Shown here: positions 26,705-36,100 of the stretch, piece by piece
Layout: every line of letters starts with the position of its first letter
Position numbering within the stretch: the first letter of the stretch is position 1
NCBI RefSeq assembly: GCF_004359505.1
Contig: NZ_SCWE01000001.1
Coordinates: 62,001-126,000, forward strand
Direction: 5' to 3'
From: Macrococcus hajekii
GTDB taxonomy: Bacteria; Bacillota; Bacilli; Staphylococcales; Staphylococcaceae
Length of the DNA stretch: 64,000 nt
The notes under the pieces: model-generated
What the model saw: the letters and a program-made list of their open reading frames with translations, nothing else
Database searches by the model: none
What the model was told of the DNA's origin: nothing
Position numbers and translations under genes: made by a program

Positions 26705-27556
26705 GTGGCATCAAAGATCGGAGATAAAGTATTATCTAGAAGAAAAGAACTTAAAATGACACAAGCCGATCTTGCCAAAAATATCTGTACTCAGAGCCAG
26801 GTCAGCAGGATTGAAAAAAATGAAATTATGCCGAGCTCAGACACACTGTATCAGATAGCATGTCGTTTAAATGTCAGCATGGATTACTTCTTCGGAGTAG
26901 AACCTGTCAACAACACGATACGCGGCAAGAAAATCTGTGAAGACTATCTGGAATCAAAAGATTTTGAAACATTGGAAGTTTTCGTAGATGCACAACTTCA
27001 GACAGTACTGACAGAATACGAACACCGTTACCTGACATGGGTAAAAGCAGTATGTGCCGGTTATACAAAACCAGATCTCAGACTCGCAATTAAAACATTG
27101 GAAGATTTGCTGGAAAATCCTATAAAATATCAGGATTATGAGTTAGAAGCAAGTATTCATAACTCACTGGCTATTTTTTATCGAAAGACAAAAGAAGCAG
27201 ATAAAGCAGAAACACAGATTAGAAAAGCTAGATATATTATCAATGAAAATCATTTATTCAATGAGACAGCAGCAAAAATTTACTATCAATATGCGACTTT
27301 TCTAGTATCGGAAGAAAAATATGAAGAATGCTTAGATATTGCTGATGAAGGTATAGAGATTTGTATTAAATACAATATTTTGTTTCTTCTTGATAATTTG
27401 ATTTATCTGGCTTGTGGTTCTAAACAAGAACTAGATATTATTTCGCAGAGAGATCGTGATTTATGTGCAGTAGGCTACGGTCTTGCAAAAATGAAGAATA
27501 ATACTGTGTTAATTGATTTATATGAACAAGAATTAAAAAAATATAATTTATTATAA
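26705..27556 (+). CDS. PlcR-like RNPP-family quorum-sensing regulator
   Basis: 283 residues: an N-terminal XRE helix-turn-helix (about residues 7-62) joined to a C-terminal all-helical TPR-type region (about 75-280), the plan of RNPP regulators that bind re-imported peptides. The HTH segment AKNICTQSQVSRIEKNEIMP is close to the B. cereus PlcR HTH as I recall it, and the length nearly equals PlcR (285). TPR-like pairs such as YELEASIHNSLAIFYRKTKE and IYYQYATFLVSEEKYEECL are visible. The GTG start follows AAGGAGG. A 43-codon secreted-peptide gene starts 16 bp downstream, and a PlcR-box-like site lies in the promoter. Predicted role: cytoplasmic receptor and activator of an autoinducing peptide circuit; targets beyond itself are unknown. 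Confidence 0.82.
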   Translation: MASKIGDKVLSRRKELKMTQADLAKNICTQSQVSRIEKNEIMPSSDTLYQIACRLNVSMDYFFGVEPVNNTIRGKKICEDYLESKDFETLEVFVDAQLQTVLTEYEHRYLTWVKAVCAGYTKPDLRLAIKTLEDLLENPIKYQDYELEASIHNSLAIFYRKTKEADKAETQIRKARYIINENHLFNETAAKIYYQYATFLVSEEKYEECLDIADEGIEICIKYNILFLLDNLIYLACGSKQELDIISQRDRDLCAVGYGLAKMKNNTVLIDLYEQELKKYNLL

Positions 27557-27572
27557 TTAGGAGGAAATACAA

Positions 27573-27704
27573 ATGAAAAAAAATCTTTCAAAAGTACTTT
27601 TAACTTTCTCTACAATGGCTATACTTTTCGGATTCGCCGGACCATCATTACACCATAATTTAGATCCATTATATGCATTTAAAGTAGATATCGACGTTCA
27701 CTAG
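27573..27704 (+). CDS. PapR-like signalling peptide precursor
   Basis: A 43-residue ORF with GAGG (AGGAGG) at good spacing. The N-terminus MKKNLSK plus VLLTFSTMAILFGFAG is a Sec-type signal with possible cleavage around FGFAG|PS. The remaining tail SLHHNLDPLYAFKVDIDVH would be exported. In PlcR/PapR systems the last 5-8 residues are trimmed and re-imported by an oligopeptide permease; here that would be within AFKVDIDVH. Position (16 bp after the regulator, same strand, before a terminator), size (PapR is 48) and organisation all fit a cognate pheromone. The mature form cannot be read from sequence. Confidence 0.72.
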   Translation: MKKNLSKVLLTFSTMAILFGFAGPSLHHNLDPLYAFKVDIDVH

Positions 27705-27718
27705 CCCTTATCTTCTCT

Positions 27719-27752
27719 AACCGGACTCTTATTTAGGAGTTCGGTTTTTTTA
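27719..27752 (+). terminator. intrinsic terminator after the peptide gene
   Basis: AACCGGACTC / GAGTTCGGTT stem followed by seven T residues; it closes the two-gene cassette. Confidence 0.85.
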
Positions 27753-27802
27753 TATGCTTTTTTTGGGTATGATAGGAAAGACTGAATTTAGGGAGGGTTA
27801 TT

Positions 27803-28660
27803 TTGGCGACTAAGCGAACTTCGATTAAAAGGCTTGAACTACGGAATAAGCTCATTCTGATTGGCATCTTGCTGTTGATTGGTTTTGCAATCTATCTATT
27901 AATACAGATTTCTCGTACTGCGATGGAGGAGAAATTCAAGGATCAGCGCGTGACGGTTCAGTACACGTATAAAGAAGCATTGAAACGTCAGATGAATGCT
28001 GATGCGGTAGCTTCTGATGGAACGAGCTGGCATGATGCAACGCTTAAAGATGTTGAGCGATACTTGAACCCTGATTCTTTCTACCATCATGCAGAACAGA
28101 AGTATCAGTTTCTTAATCTGCGCAAGTCTCAGAATATTAGTGCTGATAAGCTGAATCTATTACTGAAAGGGAAAGGAATTCTCGAAAATCAGGGTCAGGC
28201 TTTTCACGATGCAGCACGGGAGGCTGATGTGAACGAGATTTATTTGATTAGTCATGCCTTACTTGAGACAGGTAAAGGTCGTAGTGAGCTGGCTAAAGGC
28301 ATTAAAGTGAATGGTAAAGGGAAAATCGACTCGCAAGGCACCCCTTACTATAACTTCTACGGCGTCGGTGCCTACGATCATGCGCCAGTGGCTGAAGGCG
28401 CTAGATATGCTCAGCAGCAGAACTGGGATACTCCTGAGAAGGCGATTCAGGGAGGCGCTCAGTTTATTGCGGATGAGTACTTATCCCGTGAGAATCAGTA
28501 TACGCTATACACGATGCGGTTTAATCCGGTAGACCCTGGCAGACATCAATATGCAACAGATGTGATGTGGGCCCATCATAATGCAAGACAGATGGCGCAA
28601 TATTATCGTCAGCTAGGCATTGAAGGACAGTTCTTTACGCGTCATTATTATAAAAAGTAG
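27803..28660 (+). CDS. sagB: membrane-anchored endo-beta-N-acetylglucosaminidase (SagB-like)
   Basis: 285 residues: a basic cytoplasmic start, one membrane helix (KLILIGILLLIGFAIYLLIQ, about residues 14-34) and an extracellular glucosaminidase domain (about 110-270) with catalytic Glu in ISHALLETGKGRSELA and the later NFYGVGAYDHAP run. Length, anchor and domain match SagB, which in S. aureus shortens nascent glycan strands. The TTG start is supported by GGGAGGG eight bases upstream. A small membrane protein gene follows 17 bp later and is probably co-transcribed. Confidence 0.88.
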   Translation: MATKRTSIKRLELRNKLILIGILLLIGFAIYLLIQISRTAMEEKFKDQRVTVQYTYKEALKRQMNADAVASDGTSWHDATLKDVERYLNPDSFYHHAEQKYQFLNLRKSQNISADKLNLLLKGKGILENQGQAFHDAAREADVNEIYLISHALLETGKGRSELAKGIKVNGKGKIDSQGTPYYNFYGVGAYDHAPVAEGARYAQQQNWDTPEKAIQGGAQFIADEYLSRENQYTLYTMRFNPVDPGRHQYATDVMWAHHNARQMAQYYRQLGIEGQFFTRHYYKK

Positions 28661-28677
28661 TTGAAGGAAGTGACGCA

Positions 28678-29217
28678 TTGAATTATTTAATCTTCTTGAT
28701 TGTGGCAGCAGAAATGGGTTTCTGGCTGCTGATTTTACTCGGTCTTTATTTTAGATATAAACTTCATAAACCGAAACTCAGTCTGGTATTTTTCATCATG
28801 GCGCCTATTGTTGATGTGCTCCTCTTGATTGCGACAGCACTGGATATCAAAAGAGGAGGAACAGTAGGTCTCGCGCATGCATTATCAGCTATCTATATCG
28901 GCTTTTCAGTCGGTTTCGGCAGAAATCTGATTGCTAAAGCAGATGTCATGTATAGGGAGTATATCTTGAAAGAGAATGTCCCCTCTGAAAAACTATATGG
29001 CAAAGAACACCGTAAAAAATATTTCGAGGGCACGATCCGGCACCTTATTACTTACTTGGTCGGCGCGGGTTTAATGTACGCATTTATCGTATATGTCGGA
29101 GATGCTGATAAGACAAGACTCTTCAGCATGATCATTAAAGGATGGACTGTTATATTAGTGATTGATATTCTGATTAATCTCTCATATGTTATTCACCCTA
29201 AAAAAAGAAAATCATAA
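28678..29217 (+). CDS. integral membrane protein, function unknown
   Basis: 179 residues with five to six hydrophobic helices and a basic C-terminus (HPKKRKS). The TTG start follows GAAGGAAGTG. It lies 17 bp behind sagB, so a role at the cell envelope is a fair guess. It recalls Bacillus YmcC-type membrane proteins in size and pattern, but I would not name it on that basis. Confidence 0.8.
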   Translation: MNYLIFLIVAAEMGFWLLILLGLYFRYKLHKPKLSLVFFIMAPIVDVLLLIATALDIKRGGTVGLAHALSAIYIGFSVGFGRNLIAKADVMYREYILKENVPSEKLYGKEHRKKYFEGTIRHLITYLVGAGLMYAFIVYVGDADKTRLFSMIIKGWTVILVIDILINLSYVIHPKKRKS

Positions 29218-29249
29218 CAAAGGATAAATGCCTCTGTTATGATTTTTTT
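29209..29249. terminator. terminator between membrane protein and M20 gene
   Basis: AAAATCATAACA / TGTTATGATTTT stem with seven T residues; the stem begins in the last codons of the membrane protein gene. The A-rich 5' side may also serve the convergent gene. Confidence 0.85.
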
Positions 29250-29250
29250 G

Positions 29251-30444
29251 TTATTTTTCTAGACGGTTGATGACGATATCGCCCATTGATTTCGCACAGA
29301 TTAACAGTGCTTTTTCGTTCACATCGAATTTCGGGTGATGGTTCGGATAAGGCGTCTCAACACCCTCAGGCTTGGCACCGACGATATAGAAGTTACCAGG
29401 TGTCTTAGTCAGATAGTAAGCGAAGTCTTCAGAACCTGATAAAGGTTTACCTTCAGTAACTGTATCGAAGTAAGTGCCTTCCTGCTTCGTCAGAATCTCT
29501 CTGATGGCCTGTGTCTGTTCTGGATAGTTATAGAGGACAGGGTAATCATACTTATAATCAAGGTCAACTTCGACACCGTAGCCTGCGACAACACCATCGA
29601 CTAACTTCTTGATTTCATTATATACAGGAACACGACTGTCTTCATTCAGGTATCTCGCTGTACCGCGCAGCGTCACTTTATCCTGAATGACATTGTAGCC
29701 GCCGGGCGCTTCAAATGCACCGACAGTTACAACCACAGCTTCAAGTGGATCCATTCTTCGCGACACAACCGTCTGCAGCTGCATCACGAGCGAAGCGCCT
29801 GCTACTAATGCATCATTTGCTGTCTGTGGAATTGCAGCGTGTCCGCCTTTGCCCTGAATCGTAATGTCAAAATTAGAACGACCTGCATAAGACTCCTTCT
29901 CGTGCAGTTCAATATGACCAAGATCAACGAACGGGAAGACATGAATACCATAAACTTCATCCAGATTATCCAGCACCCCTGACTCGACGATACCTTTAGC
30001 GCCACCTGGGGGTACTTCTTCAGCATGCTGATGGATGACTCTGACAGTACCTGCAAGCTCTGATTTCAGTTCAGCGAGTGACTCAGCGAGAATGAGCATA
30101 TAGGCAGTATGAGCATCATGACCACAGGCATGCATGATACCTTCATTCTGAGAGGCGAACTCAAGTTCAGTCTCTTCATTGATCGGCAGCGCATCGAAAT
30201 CGGCACGAATACCAATCGTACGACCCGGTCTATCCCCTTTAATATCGACCACCACTGCATGACCACCACCGACATCAGTCAGTACATCAACATCTAACTC
30301 CTTATAGAAATCCTGGATATATCGAGCAGTCTCCACTTCATTGAATGACAGCTCAGGATGCTGGTGCAGATGACGTCTAATATCAATCATGCGCTGTTCC
30401 TTTTCTTCAAGCTTCTTGAACAACTGTTCTTGTAAACTAGACAT
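29251..30444 (-). CDS. M20D-family amidohydrolase
   Basis: 397-residue zinc hydrolase. Seen: HLHQHPELSFNE at the N-terminus, IGIRADFDALPI, the metal-binding MHACGHDAHTA (about residues 100-110), HQHAEEVPPGGAKG with the catalytic Glu, and GSEDFAYYL near the C-terminus; a dimerisation domain lies between. The family contains N-acyl-amino-acid deacylases, hippurate hydrolases and N-acetyl-diaminopimelate deacetylases; the specific substrate is not decidable here. The ATG follows AAGGAGG. It stands alone rather than with dap or amino-acid genes. Confidence 0.9.
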   Translation of the reverse strand: MSSLQEQLFKKLEEKEQRMIDIRRHLHQHPELSFNEVETARYIQDFYKELDVDVLTDVGGGHAVVVDIKGDRPGRTIGIRADFDALPINEETELEFASQNEGIMHACGHDAHTAYMLILAESLAELKSELAGTVRVIHQHAEEVPPGGAKGIVESGVLDNLDEVYGIHVFPFVDLGHIELHEKESYAGRSNFDITIQGKGGHAAIPQTANDALVAGASLVMQLQTVVSRRMDPLEAVVVTVGAFEAPGGYNVIQDKVTLRGTARYLNEDSRVPVYNEIKKLVDGVVAGYGVEVDLDYKYDYPVLYNYPEQTQAIREILTKQEGTYFDTVTEGKPLSGSEDFAYYLTKTPGNFYIVGAKPEGVETPYPNHHPKFDVNEKALLICAKSMGDIVINRLEK

Positions 30445-30579
30445 AATATAACCTCCTTGTAAAATGACTTAACTTAATTTTATCGTAAACCAGTGGATAG
30501 ATGTTGCGGGAAGATTAGAATATAAAATGTATATAAATACCATACATGTTATAATAGAGTAAATAGAGGAGGCGGTGTC

Positions 30580-30930
30580 ATGAGATGTAAAAACTGTGGT
30601 TATTATTTTTCATATAAAGAAAAGCTGAAATTAACGTGGGGCTTAACATTTAACAATGAAGTCCAGTGTCCGGATTGTGGCAAGACACATTATCTCTCTC
30701 AGAAATCGCTCGCTATGTCATACCTGATTTTATTACTGATGGAAGTCGTGCTCATTCTGGGAATTAATCTCTTTGATATCGGAATAGAGGGCTTATTTGC
30801 AGGATTAATCATAGCAACGCTGCTTCTCTTTTTCCTATTTCCATTCACAATGAAAATTGTAGAACAACCAGATGGACTACTTGAACGACAGTTCAGAGAG
30901 ATGGAGAACAAGAAATTAAAGGGTAAATAG
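30580..30930 (+). CDS. zinc-ribbon plus two-helix membrane protein (cxxc_20_cxxc type)
   Basis: 116 residues. The N-terminus has two CxxC knuckles, CKNCGYYFSYKEKLK and CPDCGKTHYL, about 20 residues apart, as in the TIGR cxxc_20_cxxc family. Two membrane helices (about residues 47-65 and 70-90) and a charged tail follow. It probably sits in the membrane with the zinc ribbon in the cytoplasm. The ATG follows GGAGGCGG. It marks the left edge of the accessory-looking region. Function unknown. Confidence 0.82.
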   Translation: MRCKNCGYYFSYKEKLKLTWGLTFNNEVQCPDCGKTHYLSQKSLAMSYLILLLMEVVLILGINLFDIGIEGLFAGLIIATLLLFFLFPFTMKIVEQPDGLLERQFREMENKKLKGK

Positions 30931-31008
30931 ATTATTACAAATTTAAGGAAACTTTAAGGTAAATGGAAATCCTCTTATGTTACGATTGATATAAAGGAGA
31001 GAGGCAAT

Positions 31009-31554
31009 ATGACTTTAATAGAAGCATACAAACGTTACTGGAAGAAAGCATTCGTCATGAAAGGTCGTGCAAGAAGGAAGGAATACTGGAGTGCGACATT
31101 GTTTACGGCGCTGATTAGTATTGTAATAGGTATTATCTTCGCATTTGTGGATTCTGCACTAGGCTATGAGCTCGATACGTCAGCATGGGCACCCTCTGAT
31201 ACAGCGAACGCTATATGGGGACTCATCAACATTGTACCCTCATTCACTGTTACAGCACGACGACTGCAAGATATCAATATCAACGGCTGGTGGAGTATTG
31301 TTCCACATTTCGGCTGGCTGCTCGTGGTCATAGGTGCCATTGCTGCATTCATGTTACTTGGAGCAGCAGGGATTGCTGATCCAGCTAACCTAGGAACATG
31401 GCTCGTTATCGTCGGCATCCTGTTCTTTATCATGATTATCGTCGCCATCGTCTTCTTCGTCTTCGCGGTACTGGACAGTAAACCAGGACCCAATAAATAC
31501 GGAGAAGATCCTAAGAGAGATGAACGCTACTACTATCCTGAGGAGGAATTATAG
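31009..31554 (+). CDS. DUF805 membrane protein (first of tandem pair)
   Basis: 181 residues with four membrane helices. The DUF805 signature is clear: YWKKAFVMKGRARRKEYWSA at the start, PSFTVTARRLQDININGWW in the middle and the conserved ending DSKPGPNKYGEDPK. Function of the family is unknown. The ATG follows GGAGAGAGG, and the stop immediately precedes the next ATG. It is closely related to its neighbour, a tandem duplication. Confidence 0.93.
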   Translation: MTLIEAYKRYWKKAFVMKGRARRKEYWSATLFTALISIVIGIIFAFVDSALGYELDTSAWAPSDTANAIWGLINIVPSFTVTARRLQDININGWWSIVPHFGWLLVVIGAIAAFMLLGAAGIADPANLGTWLVIVGILFFIMIIVAIVFFVFAVLDSKPGPNKYGEDPKRDERYYYPEEEL

Positions 31555-32127
31555 ATGACATTTATGGAAGCATACAAACGATACTGGAAAAAAGCCTTTG
31601 TCATGAGAGGGCGGGCAAGACGAAAAGAGTACTGGGTGCCGCAGTTGTTTAATCTGATTATCGCTCTTATCTTAATGCTAATCTTTTCATTTGTTGATAG
31701 AGCAATGGGTTATAGTATAGACACAATGGCGAGTGATCAACTAACAGCTTCTGCATTTACGAAACCATCCGATATAGCAAACTGGATCTGGTCACTCATT
31801 ATCCTGATTCCGAGCTTTACAGTTCTCGCAAGAAGATTACAGGATATCAACATCAATGGATGGTGGGCACTTGTATCTTATATTGGTGGAACAGTGATTG
31901 GAATAGGAATGATTTTTGCTTTAGTGATGATGATGGCTTCTGGTGCATCGGATTTTGCATCAATTGGCCTGATATTCTTTGGTGGACTTGCTTTACTCCT
32001 TATTATGGCTATCGTTTTCTTTGTCTTCACGGTTATGGACAGTAAACCTGGACCGAATAAATACGGAGAAGATCCGAAGAGAAATGAACGTTATTACTAT
32101 AATGACACTTACGAGGGAAATGAATAG
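31555..32127 (+). CDS. DUF805 membrane protein (second of tandem pair)
   Basis: 190 residues, the same architecture as the preceding protein: YWKKAFVMRGRARRKEYW, ARRLQDININGWWALV and MDSKPGPNKYGEDPKRNERYYY. It has an insert of about nine residues after helix 1 relative to the first copy. The ribosome binding site GAGGAGG lies in the end of the upstream gene, so the pair is translationally coupled. Confidence 0.93.
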   Translation: MTFMEAYKRYWKKAFVMRGRARRKEYWVPQLFNLIIALILMLIFSFVDRAMGYSIDTMASDQLTASAFTKPSDIANWIWSLIILIPSFTVLARRLQDININGWWALVSYIGGTVIGIGMIFALVMMMASGASDFASIGLIFFGGLALLLIMAIVFFVFTVMDSKPGPNKYGEDPKRNERYYYNDTYEGNE

Positions 32128-32259
32128 AGTGATCTGTTTTTAATCTTTTTTGGTGCAATGATTTTATTGTAGATGGATAAAATTAAGAGAGAGTTAACTA
32201 AAAGGGAAATGATAATAATTGATCTCATTGCAGATAGTGGAAAGCACACTCAATCATTC

Positions 32260-32289
32260 AAACAGTATCTAATTGATACTGTTTTTTTT
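32260..32289 (+). terminator. intrinsic terminator upstream of the 97-codon gene
   Basis: AAACAGTATC / GATACTGTTT stem followed by eight T residues, immediately before the ribosome binding site of the next gene. It probably ends the DUF805 transcript; the next gene would need a promoter within or before the hairpin. Confidence 0.8.
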
Positions 32290-32304
32290 AATTAGGAGGA
32301 GAAA

Positions 32305-32598
32305 ATGACACATTATTTATATATAGCAGCATCAGGAAAACTGGATAAGGCATTCACTCAATACGGGACAGATGTAAGAGAGTACAGGATGGAAGCAGGA
32401 GCGAATTTATATCGTTTCCAATATCAACTGAACTATGAGCCGGACGTCATGACGTTGAATGAGGTGTTGGAACTGATTAGAGAACATCTGAGAAAAAATC
32501 CATATGACATTGTTGAACTTACTCATGGACTAAGCAGTGATAGATATCCCTGTATAGTTGAGTCAAAGGCGTCCATGGACATCAATGAGTTACTGTAA
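32305..32598 (+). CDS. hypothetical 97-residue protein
   Basis: A soluble protein with mixed strand and helix character (THYLYIAASGKL at the start; VLELIREHLRKNPYDIVELTHGL near residue 55-77) and no membrane segment or known motif. AGGAGG precedes the ATG by six bases. It has a terminator hairpin directly upstream and none directly downstream. I do not recognise it. Confidence 0.7.
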   Translation: MTHYLYIAASGKLDKAFTQYGTDVREYRMEAGANLYRFQYQLNYEPDVMTLNEVLELIREHLRKNPYDIVELTHGLSSDRYPCIVESKASMDINELL

Positions 32599-32709
32599 AT
32601 GTGCTGAAGGAACTTGAGACAGATTGAATGATAGAGGTGAGCAATCTGATTGAGTTATCAATTACCTATTAATTGATATTCAGCTTTTCATGATGAAACG
32701 AACCACGAT

Positions 32710-32738
32710 AACAGCATCTAAAAGGATGCTGTTTTTTT
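32710..32738 (+). terminator. intrinsic terminator downstream of the 97-codon gene
   Basis: AACAGCATC / GATGCTGTT stem followed by seven T residues, 110 bp after the stop codon. The rest of the 272 bp gap to the next gene shows no feature I can name. Confidence 0.82.
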
Positions 32739-32870
32739 ATGTAAGAATAATGAGCATTCATTACATATTATAAATTAATTCAGTGCTTAAAAGTAAATAA
32801 TTGCTAATATGGAAATAAAAAGATTTGAAGAATATCTATCTGTTACGTTCGACTTAAAAAGGGGAAATAC

Positions 32871-33059
32871 ATGACTCTTAATAGGGAGATAGAACAGTAT
32901 CTGGAGAAGCATTACCTACTTCATTTTAATAAGAAGGTAAATCTGAAAGTCACTCACTTAGTGGACAGAGGATTTTACTATCAGTTTCATCTGTGGAAAG
33001 ACAATGTCGTGAGTATTGGTGAGACAGTGTTAAAGGATGATTTGATACAAAAGTTATAA
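32871..33059 (+). CDS. hypothetical 62-residue protein
   Basis: Small basic soluble protein (EQYLEKHYLLHFNKKVNLKV). The ATG is preceded by AAAAAGGGGAAATAC, a good ribosome binding site. No similarity recognised. It lies just left of the AT-rich helicase gene but has a more ordinary base composition. Confidence 0.6.
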   Translation: MTLNREIEQYLEKHYLLHFNKKVNLKVTHLVDRGFYYQFHLWKDNVVSIGETVLKDDLIQKL

Positions 33060-33161
33060 ATAAAATGATTAAAGGAACTGGTATCAATTGGTATCGGATT
33101 TTTTGTATACTTGTATTAATATAAATTCATGAAGTTGTACTTCATCAAAGTGAGGGATTTT

Positions 33162-36100
33162 ATGCAAATTTTTGGAAAAAATAATAATGATACATATCTT
33201 TTTGAAACGTTTGAATCATATCAAACAAAAAATCATGAATATAATATTAATCAAAAAAATTTAGATATAGATAAAACAATTAAATATTACATTAATAATA
33301 ATGAATTTGAAATTGCGAAAAAAATTCTTAATAAGTCAGACGAAAAAGAATTACTAGAATATATAATTACGTTGGAAAAAGATGTTGAAGAAGTTCCTTT
33401 TAATATTAAATTAATTGGTAATGAGGAATTTGAAGTTCATAAAGATTTCCAATTGCTTGAAAGTAAATTAATTATTAATAACTTTGAAACATCAGAAAAT
33501 TTACTAGAACAATTAATTTCAGAATTAAATACTTGTGATAATTTTGATATAATTGTAAGTTTTATTAAGAATTCTGGATTAAATACACTTGTTAGCACAT
33601 TCAATAATCTTAATAAACGTGGTATACGCGGAAGAATAATAACAACGACTTATATGAGTGTTACCGATGCAGCAGCCCTTCGCACTTTATTGAATTTTGA
33701 TAATATTAAATTAAAAATTTATGAAAGCTCTAATAGTTCTGATAGTTTTCACACTAAAGGTTATATTTTTCATCGTCATGATGGTCATAAAGATGGATTA
33801 AGTTCAGTAATTATAGGTTCATCAAATCTTTCAGAAGTTGCCCTAAAAACTGCAGAAGAATGGAACTTAAGAACTTATAAACGTGAAAGTGATAATATTT
33901 TTGATGAAACCTGGAATAGATTTGAAGCAATATGGAATCATCCGCAAACACATGAAGTCACCGAAGGCTATATAAAGCAATATGAAAAATTTATAAAAGA
34001 TAAGAATATATTAAGACCTTATTTTTATACGTTTAATTCAACTAAAGAAGAGGATTTTAGTACTTCGCAATCATTGGTTCCGAACTCAATGCAGAAAGAA
34101 GCACTTAAAAATTTAGAATTACTCGTGCAGCAAGGAGGAAATAAAGCGTTGGCTATTGCTGCAACAGGTACGGGTAAAACATTTCTTAGTGCATGGTGCG
34201 CTAAGCAATTGAACCCTAGTAAAGTTTTATTCATCGCTCACCAAGATGAATTACTAAATGGTGCAATGAAAACATTCAAGCAGGTTTATAATAAATATAG
34301 TGATGATCAGTTTGGAAAGTTTAAAGGACAACTGCGTGAAAATAAGAAGTTTACATTTGCTTCAATTCAAACTTTGGCTAACCATTATACAAACTTTTCA
34401 AAGGAAGAATTTGATCTGATTATTATTGATGAATTTCATCACGCTAGTGCTAATAGTTATCAAAAAATCATTGATTACTTTGAACCACAATTTTTACTAG
34501 GTTTAACCGCTACTCCTGAAAGAGCTGATGGTAATAATATTTATGAGTTAGTTGATAATAATATTATTATTAACGTAAGACTAAGAGAAGCACTTGAACA
34601 TGAATTACTAGTACCTTTTCAGTATTACGGTATCAATGATGATTATGTAGAACTTGAGCAACGTGATAAATTATCAGAAGAAGAACTTCTTGCAGCATTA
34701 GTTAAACATAATAATGAGCGTGTTGATTTTATCATTGATAATATCAATAAATATGCAATTGCTGGAAAAAGGAAATGTATAGGCTTCTGTCAAAATATCA
34801 AACATGCAGAAATGATGACTAGAGAATTTAATGAAAAGGGTTTTACTACTGTATGTATAACTGGAAACAACAGTTTTGAAGAAAGAACAACTGCGATCAA
34901 GAGACTACAAAATGATAATGATCCATTAGAAATTATTTTCACGGTTGATTTATTTAATGAAGGTGTTGATATACCTCAGATAAATTTGATTTTATTTTTA
35001 AGACCTACAAAGTCTCCTGTTATTTTTACACAGCAGTTAGGACGAGGATTACGTAGACATCAATCTAAAGAAATGTTAGTAGTATTAGACTTTGTTATAA
35101 ATGATTCTAACAATTACATGATTCCCATCGCACTAATTGGAGAGAAAAACTTTAAAAATAAAAGTGAGATAAGAGCTCACGTGAAAAGAAATTTAAAAGA
35201 TTTATCTAAATATATGCATATTGAATTAGATAAAAAATCTAAAGAGAAAATTTTGAGATCATTAGAAAATTTTAATCCTTATGGTAAAAGAGAAATAATA
35301 AAAGAAATAAAAACTTATGTATCAGAGATAAGTAATGATAATCGCTGTAAGCAATTAAATATTTTAGATTTCGAAAATGATAATGCGCCAAATCTTAGTT
35401 TAATTTTCAAAGTGAAGGGGCTATCTAACCTTTCTTTAATTAATAAAACGATTAAGAATGAAAGAAAAGTTGATTCCCTTATTAATAAAAGTGAGCGCTT
35501 AACAAATCTGTTCAATAATATTACTTACTTTTTACCTGTAAGAAGATTATTTGATTTTATAGTTTATACAAATACTTTAATTAATGGAAAAGTAAATCTT
35601 TTATCTCAAAAAGAGTATATTGAGGAAAAGTTAGAAGTCGAATTAAATAATCTTTCTTTAAAAAAACTTGAAATTGCCATTGAAAGAACTGCTAATAAAT
35701 ACAAAGACATCTTTGAAATACAAAGTGACTTTATAGTTTCTAAGGATCAATATGATGAAAAGATATTAAACGAAATTAAAATGTATCAAACATTTGGTTT
35801 GAACCAATATCACAAGACAATGAAGGTGGATTACTTAAATCATTTTATACCATTCGAATTTGATAAAGAGTATACAACATTAGATCTTGCTGATATGATG
35901 CGGGACAATCCTGCAAGCGGTTCTTGGATGAGAGGATTTGAATCAAGAGGCAATCATCATTTCATTTTAGTAACAATTAATAAAGGTGAAGATAAAAAGA
36001 AAGTTAATCATGACTATGAAGATTATTTTATAAATAATAAGAAGTTTCATTGGGAGTCATCTAGTAGTGTGATAGAAACAAATAAAGTAAAAAGTTTAAT

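Noticed and set aside
32173-32295. 40-codon ORF (MDKIKRELTKREM...) between the DUF805 pair and the 97-codon gene
   Set aside because: It has no ribosome binding site, and its last ten codons are made of the terminator hairpin and T-tract, so it is more likely a chance frame.
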